Below, piece after piece: positions 1 through 7,002 of a DNA stretch of 8,465 bases. Every line of letters begins with the position of its first letter. Position 1 is the stretch's first letter. Source of the DNA: an uncultured Thalassolituus sp. (GTDB lineage Bacteria > Pseudomonadota > Gammaproteobacteria > Pseudomonadales > Oceanobacteraceae). The stretch is from the NCBI GenBank assembly GCA_913054055.1, contig CAJXIT010000144.1, positions 1-8,465 on the forward strand, written 5' to 3'. Position numbers and translations under genes: made by a program. The notes beneath the pieces were generated by a model, which was not told the origin of the DNA, searched no databases, and saw nothing but the letters and a program-made list of their open reading frames with translations.

Positions 1-583
1 GTGCAATGCACTCAATATTGGTGCCCAAAATAATAAATGGGGCTACTTCAGGAATTAGGAAATATATTTTTTCCAAGGGGTGAAAACGAGCCGCATTAAA
101 AAAATATAAACGATTGGGGCTATGATGCACTGCGTGGAATTTCCACAGACAAGGTATTTCATGAGCGGCCCTGTGTACCCAGTAACGACCAAACTCTGCA
201 ATCAAAAGCATCAAGAAGACTTGCGGTAAAATATGCCATTCATGAGGCCATAAATTCGATGTCCCAAAATAACTGGCCAAACTGGCTGCCAGTCCTAGAA
301 ATAAAAATGGCCAAACGAGGTCTAACGTCTTAGGCAGAATCAGTTGGGTAATAAAAACGTGCAATGCGTCGGTGGCGACATCGCCATCTGATTTAAGCCA
401 GTCTTCACGGTAAGGCAGCATTCGTTCGATTAAAGCGATGAGTACCAGCGCGGTTAAACTGATACTAATGGATGAGATCACTGGATTGGTACCCAGTTCG
501 TTGGCAAATATTTGAGAGAATAAGGCGATGGTCATGACTGCGGGAAAGATTAAATAGGGCAGGCATGTCTTTATTATTGTCAT
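1..583 (-). CDS. Fatty acid hydroxylase / sterol desaturase family membrane protein, C-terminus cut by window edge
   Basis: Only the first 194 codons are present; the gene continues beyond position 1. Reading from the ATG at 583, several hydrophobic segments (about residues 8-28, 36-52, 88-106 and 120-132) precede the first two histidine clusters of the superfamily: HRAAH at 137-141 and HAVHH at 150-154. An RFHP motif follows at 166-169. In this family the histidine clusters bind a di-iron centre in a membrane-embedded oxygenase that hydroxylates or desaturates lipids; the last cluster would lie outside the window. An AAGG ribosome site lies 7 bases before the ATG. The gene is divergent from a TetR regulator, which may control it. 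The substrate cannot be told: sterol, carotenoid, fatty acid and alkylglycerol enzymes share these motifs. Family assignment is firm, function is not. Confidence 0.87.
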   Translation of the reverse strand, partial: MTIIKTCLPYLIFPAVMTIALFSQIFANELGTNPVISSISISLTALVLIALIERMLPYREDWLKSDGDVATDALHVFITQLILPKTLDLVWPFLFLGLAASLASYFGTSNLWPHEWHILPQVFLMLLIAEFGRYWVHRAAHEIPCLWKFHAVHHSPNRLYFFNAARFHPLEKIYFLIPEVAPFIILGTNIECIA

Positions 584-605
584 TTTGGTACCTTGGTTTA
601 TGTGA

Positions 606-616
606 AAACAATGTTT
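606..616. promoter_or_regulatory. Small inverted repeat, possible TetR-type operator
   Basis: The arms AAACA and TGTTT are separated by one base and lie in the divergent gap, between the predicted desaturase transcription start and its ATG. TetR-family repressors usually bind inverted repeats in the gap they share with a divergent target. The arms are only 5 bp, so chance occurrence in AT-rich DNA is quite possible. Confidence 0.2.
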
Positions 617-625
617 CTATATATA

Positions 626-655
626 CTTGTACCTTAATATCTTAATCTGTGTCAA
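626..655 (-). promoter_or_regulatory. Candidate sigma-70 promoter of the desaturase-like gene
   Basis: On the minus strand a perfect TTGACA (-35, positions 655-650) is followed after 18 bases by TACAAG (-10-like, 631-626, 4 of 6 matches to TATAAT). Transcription would start near 619, leaving a leader of about 35 bases. The heptamer GTACCTT occurs twice, at 588-594 over the ribosome site region and at 629-635 over the -10, 41 bp apart. This is a consensus match only. Confidence 0.35.
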
Positions 656-709
656 ATTATGCTTTGTAGATTTTCATGATGTTTTGGTATTAGGTAATCC
701 GTTCCAGCA

Positions 710-1366
710 ATGAATACAGAAAATAAAAATACGACTTCACAAATATCCGATTCAGAATCCTCAAAAGACCAAAGGTTGATTGATCCACAAGCATTAGAAA
801 AATTGCGTTTAACTGTGATTGATTTATTTGCTCAAGGACTTTTTCAGCATGTGGGAATGAGGGAAATAGCTAAGCGAGCAAAAGTAGGCTTAGCCACTAT
901 TTATAAATATTATGGCAGTAAAGATGATTTGGTTTTTGCCTGTATCCATCAAGACTTAGAGCACCTTAGTCAATTATTGGCTGATAGTTACGCAAAAAAT
1001 TTAGAGGCTTCAAGTGCCAAACGCATGCAGGCGTGTTTATCGGATATGGTGACGTTTTATTTACAGCATAGGCAGGTTGCAGAAATCGTTTACCTGAATA
1101 TTCCTACCCGAGTTTGGGTAAGTGAGACACACCCTATGCAAGTTCAACAAGTCCAACTGGTTAGGCAGTTGATTATTCAGGGGCAAAGCAAACAAGAAAT
1201 TCGTGATGATCAACCAGTGGAAGTGATGGTTCAATTGGTTTTGGGAGCAATTTTTCGATATCTAGTCGCGTATTTATTAGAGCAACTGCCGCAACAGTCT
1301 CCTGAAAAAGTGACCCAAGAAATCTTTGATTGCATGTGGCCCATGTTAGAAAATAGAAGCGAATAA
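710..1366 (+). CDS. TetR/AcrR-family transcriptional regulator
   Basis: A 218-residue protein, a usual length for the family. A polar N-terminal tail (residues 1-25, rich in Asn, Ser and Thr) precedes the TetR_N DNA-binding domain at about 30-78. The recognition helix region, from VGMREIAKRAKVG to LATIYKYYGSKDDL (48-74), is a classic TetR helix-turn-helix signature. The remainder (80-215) is helical and divergent, as expected for the ligand-binding and dimerisation domain. The gene is divergent from the fatty acid hydroxylase-like gene, so it probably represses that gene, perhaps in response to a lipid or hydrophobic ligand; this is inference from position. The chosen ATG at 710 has no good Shine-Dalgarno sequence (AGG lies 15 bases upstream). 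The next in-frame ATG lies inside the DNA-binding domain, so 710 remains the best start. Confidence 0.9.
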   Translation: MNTENKNTTSQISDSESSKDQRLIDPQALEKLRLTVIDLFAQGLFQHVGMREIAKRAKVGLATIYKYYGSKDDLVFACIHQDLEHLSQLLADSYAKNLEASSAKRMQACLSDMVTFYLQHRQVAEIVYLNIPTRVWVSETHPMQVQQVQLVRQLIIQGQSKQEIRDDQPVEVMVQLVLGAIFRYLVAYLLEQLPQQSPEKVTQEIFDCMWPMLENRSE

Positions 1367-1375
1367 TTTAAATCA

Positions 1376-3106
1376 TTAGCCTTCAAATATGTTCAGGGCT
1401 TGATAAAGTTTTTCAAGCTCTATGGGTTTAGCTACGTGACCTAAGAACCCTGCTGCCATGTATTGATCAATATCGTTTTTCATGACGTTAGCGGTCAGGG
1501 CAATCACATTTTTGTTTAATCCTTTTTCAGCCAGTTTCTTACAAGCGGCAACACCATCTAATACAGGCATCTGAATGTCCATAAGTATGATGTCAGGATG
1601 AATAGCCGCGGTTTCTTTAACGGCCTCTAAACCGTTGCTTACAATGACAACAGTTGCCTGAGTGGGTTCTAACAGTGACTTGATCACTTCTTGATTGATT
1701 TCATTATCCTCAGCGACCAATATTATTTTTCCTGATAGATTTGGCACTGCATTTGATGAAGCATGAACCGATTCTTTGCTGTGTTGAATAGGTTCTAAAG
1801 GAAGCTTAACAATGAAATCTGATCCTTTACCCAATTGCGATTGAACCAGTATCTCCCCTTTCATAAGAGTGACCAAAGAATGTGTGATGGATAGACCCAA
1901 TCCCGTTCCTCCAAATTTACGAGTGGTTGATTGGTCGGCTTGTTCAAATCGATTAAATAGCCTTTTTGATTCTGTCTCGGTTAAGCCGATACCTGTATCA
2001 GATACTTTAAATGTCAGCCAATTTGTACCTTCAGTTTTTTGTTCACTAATGTATATGGATACGGCCCCTGACTCTGTAAACTTAATGGCATTACCGATTA
2101 AGTTGATTAATATTTGCTGAATTCTAGCGGGGTCTCCTAGCCAATATTTATGACAGTTATGAGAGTACTCAACTTTAAATAATAAGTTTTTTTTGCTTAT
2201 CCTTGTTTCAAAATTTGATTCAATGATTTGTATAATGTGCTCAAGATCAAACTCAATCTTTTCGAATTCTAATTTCCCAGCCTCGATCTTGGAAAAATCC
2301 AAAATGTCATTAATGATGACTAATAGATTTCGGGTGGATTTTAATCCCATCCCTATTAGTTTTTGTGATTCATCTTTTAATGATTCTTTTTGTAGTAACT
2401 GTAAAGTACCAAGAATGCCATTCATAGGGGTTCGAATTTCGTGACTCATATTGGCAAGAAAGACACTTTTAGCGTGATTGGCTTTTTCGGCTTCGGATTC
2501 TGCTTTTGTACGAATGGCCACTTCTTTTTCTAAGGTATGCAGCACTTTGTGAATTTGTTTTTCTGTATTTTGAACCCCACTAAAGTAAAAATTCATAGCA
2601 AGCCCAATAAAAATCAATTGCGCTATTTGTGCGGTTCTATCTTGCGGATATCGAAAACTCTCAGGCGTTAAATTCCCAGGCTGCAACCCTTGCTGATCTA
2701 AATATATGAGTATGGATAAAGATATGATTGAGCAGGCTAAGCCAAGTTGACCCCCTTTGATTCCTCCTACCAGGCCACTGATTACAGGCATCGCCAATAC
2801 CCAGCCAGCACTGATATGCTCGATACCTCCATTACTATAAATAGTTAGAACTGCGGCAATGTTCATAGAGATGACGGCAAACAAACTCCAAATTGTCAGG
2901 TTGCCAGAGCGTTTTAGATTAAATGCCGCTAACCCACAGGCCATAGCGCAGAACCCAATGGTATAAACACGAAAGTAAATTTCTAGCTTTAGGGCGCCTA
3001 CCATAAAGATCAAGCAAACCACCACTGCCGCGCTTAAAGTCGAAATGGCCACGGATCGGGTCCTCTCTTCTCTTATTGCGGTTGGATTAAGGGGGTCTAG
3101 CTGCAT
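1376..3106 (-). CDS. Membrane-bound hybrid sensor histidine kinase with C-terminal receiver
   Basis: 576 residues. About six hydrophobic segments (near 18-36, 45-63, 70-90, 100-118, 121-136 and 160-177) form an N-terminal membrane sensor with only short loops, so the signal is probably sensed in or at the membrane. A predicted coiled coil (180-215) leads to the HisKA domain with the H-box SHEIRTPMNG (phospho-accepting His222). The HATPase_c domain has an N-box with Asn339, G1 DTGIGL (370-375), F-box LFNRFEQ (383-389) and G2 GGTGLGL (399-405). A receiver domain (459-575) has the acidic pair Glu466-Asp467, phospho-acceptor Asp510, Thr538 and Lys560. All catalytic residues are present. There is no Hpt domain and no neighbouring response regulator, so its phosphorelay partner is encoded elsewhere. 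The ATG at 3106 lacks a clear Shine-Dalgarno sequence. Signal and output are unknown. Confidence 0.94.
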   Translation of the reverse strand: MQLDPLNPTAIREERTRSVAISTLSAAVVVCLIFMVGALKLEIYFRVYTIGFCAMACGLAAFNLKRSGNLTIWSLFAVISMNIAAVLTIYSNGGIEHISAGWVLAMPVISGLVGGIKGGQLGLACSIISLSILIYLDQQGLQPGNLTPESFRYPQDRTAQIAQLIFIGLAMNFYFSGVQNTEKQIHKVLHTLEKEVAIRTKAESEAEKANHAKSVFLANMSHEIRTPMNGILGTLQLLQKESLKDESQKLIGMGLKSTRNLLVIINDILDFSKIEAGKLEFEKIEFDLEHIIQIIESNFETRISKKNLLFKVEYSHNCHKYWLGDPARIQQILINLIGNAIKFTESGAVSIYISEQKTEGTNWLTFKVSDTGIGLTETESKRLFNRFEQADQSTTRKFGGTGLGLSITHSLVTLMKGEILVQSQLGKGSDFIVKLPLEPIQHSKESVHASSNAVPNLSGKIILVAEDNEINQEVIKSLLEPTQATVVIVSNGLEAVKETAAIHPDIILMDIQMPVLDGVAACKKLAEKGLNKNVIALTANVMKNDIDQYMAAGFLGHVAKPIELEKLYQALNIFEG

Positions 3107-3191
3107 AATGGGGTCATTGATAATAGGGGATATGTATTAAGTGTAGACCTCAAATAGACAAAATGAAGGATTTGCTGATGGTAGGTAATGT

Positions 3192-3213
3192 CGCTTTTGG
3201 ATGGGTAAAAGCG
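3192..3213 (-). terminator. Hairpin immediately after polB, weak terminator candidate
   Basis: A 7-bp perfect stem (CGCTTTT with AAAAGCG, 8-base loop) begins at the base directly after the polB stop codon. It lacks a T-run after the 3' arm on the minus strand, so it is not a canonical Rho-independent terminator. It may protect the mRNA 3' end or be chance. The rest of the 107-bp gap to the kinase (3107-3213) shows no strong promoter match and no gene. Confidence 0.22.
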
Positions 3214-5619
3214 TCAGTGAAAAATATCTCTTTGTGGATTAATGAGCTGATCAAAACTGCTACCCAGAAAGTACAAAATACTGTCAATAACAGGGGCCAT
3301 TTGCTTTTGGATATAGTGCTCATAATTGATAGGCGTGTGTTGGTTAATACATTCAATGGCAGTGGGCCCTTGCATGGTTATGATGTATTCAATCCAGCCT
3401 CCGTGCTCGTAAGGGCTGTTTAAATTTTGCTTGGAATAAAATTCACTGGCTTTTTTGGCCGCTTGGATCTGTGGAGGAATGTTTTTTACATAGGTATGTA
3501 AAGGTTTGCGAATGCGCTTTTTGTACACCAGTGATTCATCACGCTGACCTTGCTGTAAGGCTGTTAGTTCTGCCATTAAATATTCAATGTAATCTTGATC
3601 ATGGAAGATGCGTGTATACAATTCCGTTTGGACCTCTTTTGCAAATAACGTCCAGTCACTGCGAACCGCTTCTAAACCTTTAAATACCATTTCATCGTTA
3701 TTTTTTAACCCTGCGTAACGCTTTTTACTGCCCAGCTCGCTGCCTCGAATGGTGGGCATTAAAAACTTTCGATAATGATTTTCAAATTCAATCTCTAAAT
3801 GGCTTTCGATATTAAAATCGTCTTTCAATCTATTTTTCCAGTAAGTATTCAAACCTTGTTGAAGTGTTAGGCCCACTTTCTTGGCTTCATTAATGGAATA
3901 CTGATTTTTTAAATACACAAACACACTGTCGGTATCGCCATAAATAACCTGATAACCTTTTTCATTTATCCACTTGGCACTGTCCTGAATGATTTCATGA
4001 CCACGTTCGGTTATTGAACTGGCTAGGCGAGCATCAAAAAAGCGGCACCCGGTGCTGCCTAAAATGCCATAGAAACTATTCATGATGATTTTAATAGCCT
4101 GACTGGTGGCGGCATTATTTTGTTTTTTGGCCACGTCTCGCTCTGCCCAAAGCTCTTCGATTATAGTCGGTAAAAAGTGATGTTGCCGATGAAACTGTGC
4201 ATCGTGGAATCCTGGGATACATTGCTCAGGATTGTTTTCATATGTATTCAATCCTTCTATTAAGCCCATGGGGTCAATTTTGAACGTTCGAATGATACTG
4301 GGGTATAGACTCTTAAAGTCTAAAACCAGTACGTCATCATATAATCCTGGGGCGCTGTCCATTACAAAGCCACCCGGTGCTTTAATGGCGTCAAACCCTT
4401 CGCCTAAATTGGGGGCCACGTACCCAGCACGATGCAGTTTTGGTAAATACAAAAATTCGAAAGCTGCAACGGATCCACCTACACGGTCTAACAAGTGACC
4501 CGTTAAAAAGCTTCGTTGAATTAAATATTGCAAGATCTGTGTGTGATCAAAAATATCTAATACTAACTCACAATCTTTTACGTTGTATTTTGCCAGTGCC
4601 TGTTTATCTAGGGAAAAAAGATCAGTGATGGCTTGGCCGCGATTATTCACATCTTTTTTATCGATGGCTTTGCCTGTTCCTAATAAAGCTTGCGAAACAA
4701 ATTCTAATGAAAAGCTTTCAAAACTGTAGGTGGCATTTCTAAGTGCATCGATTCCATCAACAATCACACGACCAGGAATGTCTACAAATATTAAATTATT
4801 TTGCCCTTCTCTTAGTTGTACCCCTTTTGCTTCTCGGCTCCAATGGAAGTTGACTCCGTGCTCTCGATAAACTCTTTCTAAAACAGTGAAGTCAAACTTA
4901 ATCACATTCCAGCCAATGAACACGTCTGGGTCGAGTTGTTGTACATATTCATTTGCCGCCAATAAAAGGCTTTTTACATTTTTAAAAAATTGCAGCCAAG
5001 CAGGGTGTGGTGCAGAAGGGTCACCCAGCATGAACACTCGCTTTTCTCGTATAGTTTCCCCTTGGTGCAGCCACTGTGTGGCAAACCCAATGCTATACAG
5101 TTTTTCTTTTTGTGTTTTGCTGGGCATGGATGTCTCGATATCCATACTGCAAACCTTTAAATTTGGTTGGTATTGGCTTGGGGCTATTTTGGGGTGAATG
5201 ATATATTCAGTGGCATGGGCGTTTTTGCTGATAGCTGTGCTAGAAGAAGTGGGCGGTTGAAATTGCATGGCCCCAGTTATGTAACGCTCCATTAAAAAGC
5301 GGCTAGAAGGCTTAATTTCAGCTTCCCATAGCGGTAAGTTTAGGCTTTGGGCTTGATTTCTAAGTTGCAGATGCAAGGCGTAGCGCTCACAGTAAACCGC
5401 GCTGACTGCTTGTCCTGAAAAATGCTTAAGATCTAATGCTTGAGTACGCAGTCCAGGCCAGTCAGGCAGTTCTGAAACTCGGCTTTGGGGGCAAAAACAA
5501 ACGGTTTCCTGTTTCGGAAACTCAATGGGGACTGGCCCTTTGTCTGTGCTTAACCAATACCTAAGGGTAAGCCCTTGGTCGGTATCAAGCCATTGTTCCG
5601 ATAAAATAAAACCGTGCAC
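3214..5619 (-). CDS. polB: DNA polymerase II (family B, translesion/repair polymerase with proofreading)
   Basis: 801 residues against 783 for the E. coli enzyme, colinear by eye. The 3'-5' exonuclease domain carries Exo I with SMDIETS (Asp160, Glu162), Exo II with GWNVIKFDF (Asp243) and Exo III with YNVKDCE (Tyr345, Asp349). The polymerase domain carries motif A DFKSLYPSIIRTF (434-446), motif B KIIMNSFYGILG (510-521), motif C YGDTDS (560-565, catalytic Asp562 and Asp564) and the KKRYAG motif (632-637). Both activities should be intact. The C-terminus QRDIF (796-800) resembles a beta-clamp-binding peptide, as does QLGLF at the end of the E. coli protein. A Ser/Thr-rich linker (122-134) separates the N-terminal and exonuclease regions. 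The start is GTG: an in-frame stop lies nine codons upstream with no other start codon between, and AAGG is 6 bases before the GTG. PolB restarts replication and bypasses lesions after DNA damage; in E. coli it belongs to the SOS regulon, but no LexA box is visible here. Confidence 0.97.
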   Translation of the reverse strand: MHGFILSEQWLDTDQGLTLRYWLSTDKGPVPIEFPKQETVCFCPQSRVSELPDWPGLRTQALDLKHFSGQAVSAVYCERYALHLQLRNQAQSLNLPLWEAEIKPSSRFLMERYITGAMQFQPPTSSSTAISKNAHATEYIIHPKIAPSQYQPNLKVCSMDIETSMPSKTQKEKLYSIGFATQWLHQGETIREKRVFMLGDPSAPHPAWLQFFKNVKSLLLAANEYVQQLDPDVFIGWNVIKFDFTVLERVYREHGVNFHWSREAKGVQLREGQNNLIFVDIPGRVIVDGIDALRNATYSFESFSLEFVSQALLGTGKAIDKKDVNNRGQAITDLFSLDKQALAKYNVKDCELVLDIFDHTQILQYLIQRSFLTGHLLDRVGGSVAAFEFLYLPKLHRAGYVAPNLGEGFDAIKAPGGFVMDSAPGLYDDVLVLDFKSLYPSIIRTFKIDPMGLIEGLNTYENNPEQCIPGFHDAQFHRQHHFLPTIIEELWAERDVAKKQNNAATSQAIKIIMNSFYGILGSTGCRFFDARLASSITERGHEIIQDSAKWINEKGYQVIYGDTDSVFVYLKNQYSINEAKKVGLTLQQGLNTYWKNRLKDDFNIESHLEIEFENHYRKFLMPTIRGSELGSKKRYAGLKNNDEMVFKGLEAVRSDWTLFAKEVQTELYTRIFHDQDYIEYLMAELTALQQGQRDESLVYKKRIRKPLHTYVKNIPPQIQAAKKASEFYSKQNLNSPYEHGGWIEYIITMQGPTAIECINQHTPINYEHYIQKQMAPVIDSILYFLGSSFDQLINPQRDIFH

Positions 5620-5625
5620 GTTTGA

Positions 5626-5629
5626 CCTT
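5626..5629 (-). promoter_or_regulatory. Ribosome binding site supporting the GTG start of polB
   Basis: AAGG on the minus strand lies 6 bases before the GTG at 5619-5617. The only other in-frame codons back to the upstream TAA are not start codons, and the first internal ATG is at residue 110, so this site settles the start. Confidence 0.7.
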
Positions 5630-5680
5630 GCGTTTATATGGGCTTAGCTAAATAAAGGAATATAGATTAAGGAGCAAAAT

Positions 5681-6025
5681 ATGCCTCCACGTATCTCACA
5701 AGACCCCATGTATCAGCTGTTAAGGGATGAAAAGGTTGAGCAGTTTAACAAGCTGAAAGCGGATGGAAAGACCTGTGACTTAACCGGCTGTGATTTTAAA
5801 GGTTTAGACCTGCGTGAATGGGATGCTCAAGGATTAAATTTAAGCGATGCGTATTTTCGTGGTGCTGACCTTCGATCCGTGGATTTTCGAGGCTGTAATC
5901 TGGCCGGTGCCAGCCTGGCAGATGCGAAAATCAGTGGCTGTTATTTCCCTGATGAAATTGGTGCACAAGAGATTTTGATGTCAGTTCAGCATGGCACTCG
6001 TGTACGACACACCATTGCTGAGTAA
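5681..6025 (+). CDS. Small pentapeptide-repeat protein
   Basis: 114 residues. A polar helical N-terminus (1-31) is followed by twelve uninterrupted pentapeptides (32-91), starting CDLTG, CDFKG, LDLRE and ending AKISG, CYFPD. Most repeats have Leu or Phe at the central position, the A(D/N)LXX pattern that folds into a right-handed quadrilateral beta-helix of about three coils. The tail (92-114) is not repetitive. There is no signal peptide or membrane segment, so it should be cytoplasmic. A strong AAGGAG lies 6 bases before the ATG. Some relatives (Qnr, MfpA) mimic DNA and protect gyrase, but they are about twice as long and this protein cannot be placed among them; the role is unknown. It is divergent from polB across 61 bp and is followed 106 bp later by a cyclic-nucleotide-binding-fold protein, which may or may not be cotranscribed. 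Confidence 0.9.
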   Translation: MPPRISQDPMYQLLRDEKVEQFNKLKADGKTCDLTGCDFKGLDLREWDAQGLNLSDAYFRGADLRSVDFRGCNLAGASLADAKISGCYFPDEIGAQEILMSVQHGTRVRHTIAE

Positions 6026-6029
6026 TACA

Positions 6030-6045
6030 GATCATGTATGTGATC
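6030..6045 (+). terminator. Weak stem-loop after the pentapeptide-repeat gene
   Basis: GATCA and TGATC pair around a 6-base loop, just downstream of the stop codon, and are followed closely by ACTTTTAA. The stem is only 5 bp (6 with a T-G pair) and the T-run is 4 bases, so termination here would be inefficient at best. Readthrough into the next gene is plausible. Confidence 0.2.
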
Positions 6046-6131
6046 ACTTTTAATGTTTAAAAAGAGAACAATTTCCGCTTTTAACCCATGGAATGTGATA
6101 AAAAGTAGGCTGTCATTGAGTAGTAAAAATT

Positions 6132-6929
6132 ATGTTTTTTTTAGGCCAATCCCCAGAAGAAGTTGAGAAGCTGCTACAACGGCTGCAGATCTTAGGTAGT
6201 AAGCTAATGGCTGACTATGAAGGAGAATCGACCCTTGAGACCTTTGGGAGTACCGACCAAGTATTAGACCTATTTTCTAACGAGCAGTTAGGCTTATTAG
6301 AATCGGGATTGATCACGGTGGTCAGCAAAGGGGTTGAAGTCGCTTGTTTTGAACCGGGTGACTTAGTGGGTTTGAGCCGGGTATTCGGTTTACCGTATTC
6401 TGAGCTAAAAGTGGATGATGACGTAGACATTCGCTTGATTCACAGGGACCAGTTTGTGGATTACGTGAACGCAGACGCCCTTAGACAGCATCGCTGGAGT
6501 AATTACTTACTAACTAATTTGGCTATGTACCAAGTGGTTTTATCTCATTTTCATGTGAAAGTTCAGGTGCAAACCCCTAAAGGATTTCAAACCATAGAGT
6601 GTGGTGAAGTGATCATCAAAGAAGGGGATGAAGCAGATACGGTTTATCAACTAATGTCAGGCAGTGCCGATGTATCAGTGAATGATGTCATGGTTGGAGA
6701 AGTGCTGAATGGTGAAATTTTTGGCGCTATGGCTGTTTTTACTGGAGAAAAGCGTAACGCCACAGTGGTGGCCAGAGAAGATTGTCAGTTATTGGCCATT
6801 CCCAAAGCCCAATTTGTCGATCTGGTAAGGGCTCAGCCTGAAACAGCAATCACGTTATTGGATAATATGTCCCGCAGAATCATTGCATTAAATGAACAGG
6901 TGACACGGCAGCAGCTTCAAATGGCTTAA
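6132..6929 (+). CDS. Cyclic-nucleotide-binding-fold protein with tandem CNB-like domains and no output domain
   Basis: 265 residues. The C-terminal half (about 140-235) is a clear CNB/Crp-like beta-roll: GEVIIKEGDEADTVYQLMSG (158-177), then the phosphate-binding-cassette region FGAMAVFTGEKRNATV (197-212). The N-terminal half (about 48-112) looks like a second, degenerate copy, with a LLESGLITVV-like strand (55-64) and FEPGDLVGLSRVFG (73-86). In cAMP-binding members the cassette has FGE or IGE, and this Glu contacts the ribose; here it is Ala199, while the phosphate-contacting Arg (208) is kept. There is no helix-turn-helix, kinase, cyclase or membrane segment, only a short helical tail (236-265), so it is not a CRP-type transcription factor. 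It may act as a protein-interaction or altered-ligand sensor. The ATG at 6132 has a weak ribosome site, and an in-frame TGA lies 15 bases upstream. The second Met (residue 26) is a possible alternative start. Confidence 0.88.
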   Translation: MFFLGQSPEEVEKLLQRLQILGSKLMADYEGESTLETFGSTDQVLDLFSNEQLGLLESGLITVVSKGVEVACFEPGDLVGLSRVFGLPYSELKVDDDVDIRLIHRDQFVDYVNADALRQHRWSNYLLTNLAMYQVVLSHFHVKVQVQTPKGFQTIECGEVIIKEGDEADTVYQLMSGSADVSVNDVMVGEVLNGEIFGAMAVFTGEKRNATVVAREDCQLLAIPKAQFVDLVRAQPETAITLLDNMSRRIIALNEQVTRQQLQMA

Positions 6930-6956
6930 ATACGCCAATCTATGAAAAACTTAAAT

Positions 6957-6975
6957 CTAAATGAGAATTATTATT
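6957..6975. promoter_or_regulatory. Fur box (iron-responsive operator)
   Basis: The 19-bp site matches the GATAATGATAATCATTATC consensus at 13 positions. In the 7-1-7 form it reads TGAGAAT-T-ATTATTG, 11 of 14 matches to TGATAAT-N-ATTATCA. It overlaps the -35 element of the promoter at 6974-7002, so Fur with Fe2+ bound there would block RNA polymerase. A weaker second match (11 of 19) lies at 6988-7006 across the -10 and shares the heptamer TGAGAAT, 25 bp away. Confidence 0.68.
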
Positions 6976-7002
6976 GACAAGATTGTTGAGAATGAATACT
7001 AT
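6974..7002 (+). promoter_or_regulatory. Sigma-70 promoter of the predicted small RNA
   Basis: A perfect TTGACA (6974-6979), an optimal 17-base spacer and TACTAT (6997-7002, 4 of 6 matches). It predicts a start at about 7009. It is the best promoter in the window, and it points at an interval with no convincing ORF that ends in a terminator. Confidence 0.68.

Noticed and set aside
3281..3293. CTGTCAATAACAG inside the 3' part of polB, reminiscent of a LexA box.
   Set aside because: The spacing between the half-sites is too short (13 bp in total instead of 16), and it lies far from any start codon.
3150..3423. Open frames on both strands across the 3' end of polB and the following gap.
   Set aside because: They overlap polB in other frames, lack ribosome sites and show no recognisable protein features; shadows of polB.
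6060..6083. AAAAG...CTTTT inverted repeat between the pentapeptide and CNB genes as a terminator.
   Set aside because: A five-pair AT-rich stem with a long loop and no T-run after the 3' arm beyond the stem itself; too weak to support.
6039..6102. Two TGTGA half-sites upstream of the CNB-fold gene, suggestive of CRP binding.
   Set aside because: Neither is followed by the second half (TCACA) at the required 6-bp spacing, so no full CRP site is present.
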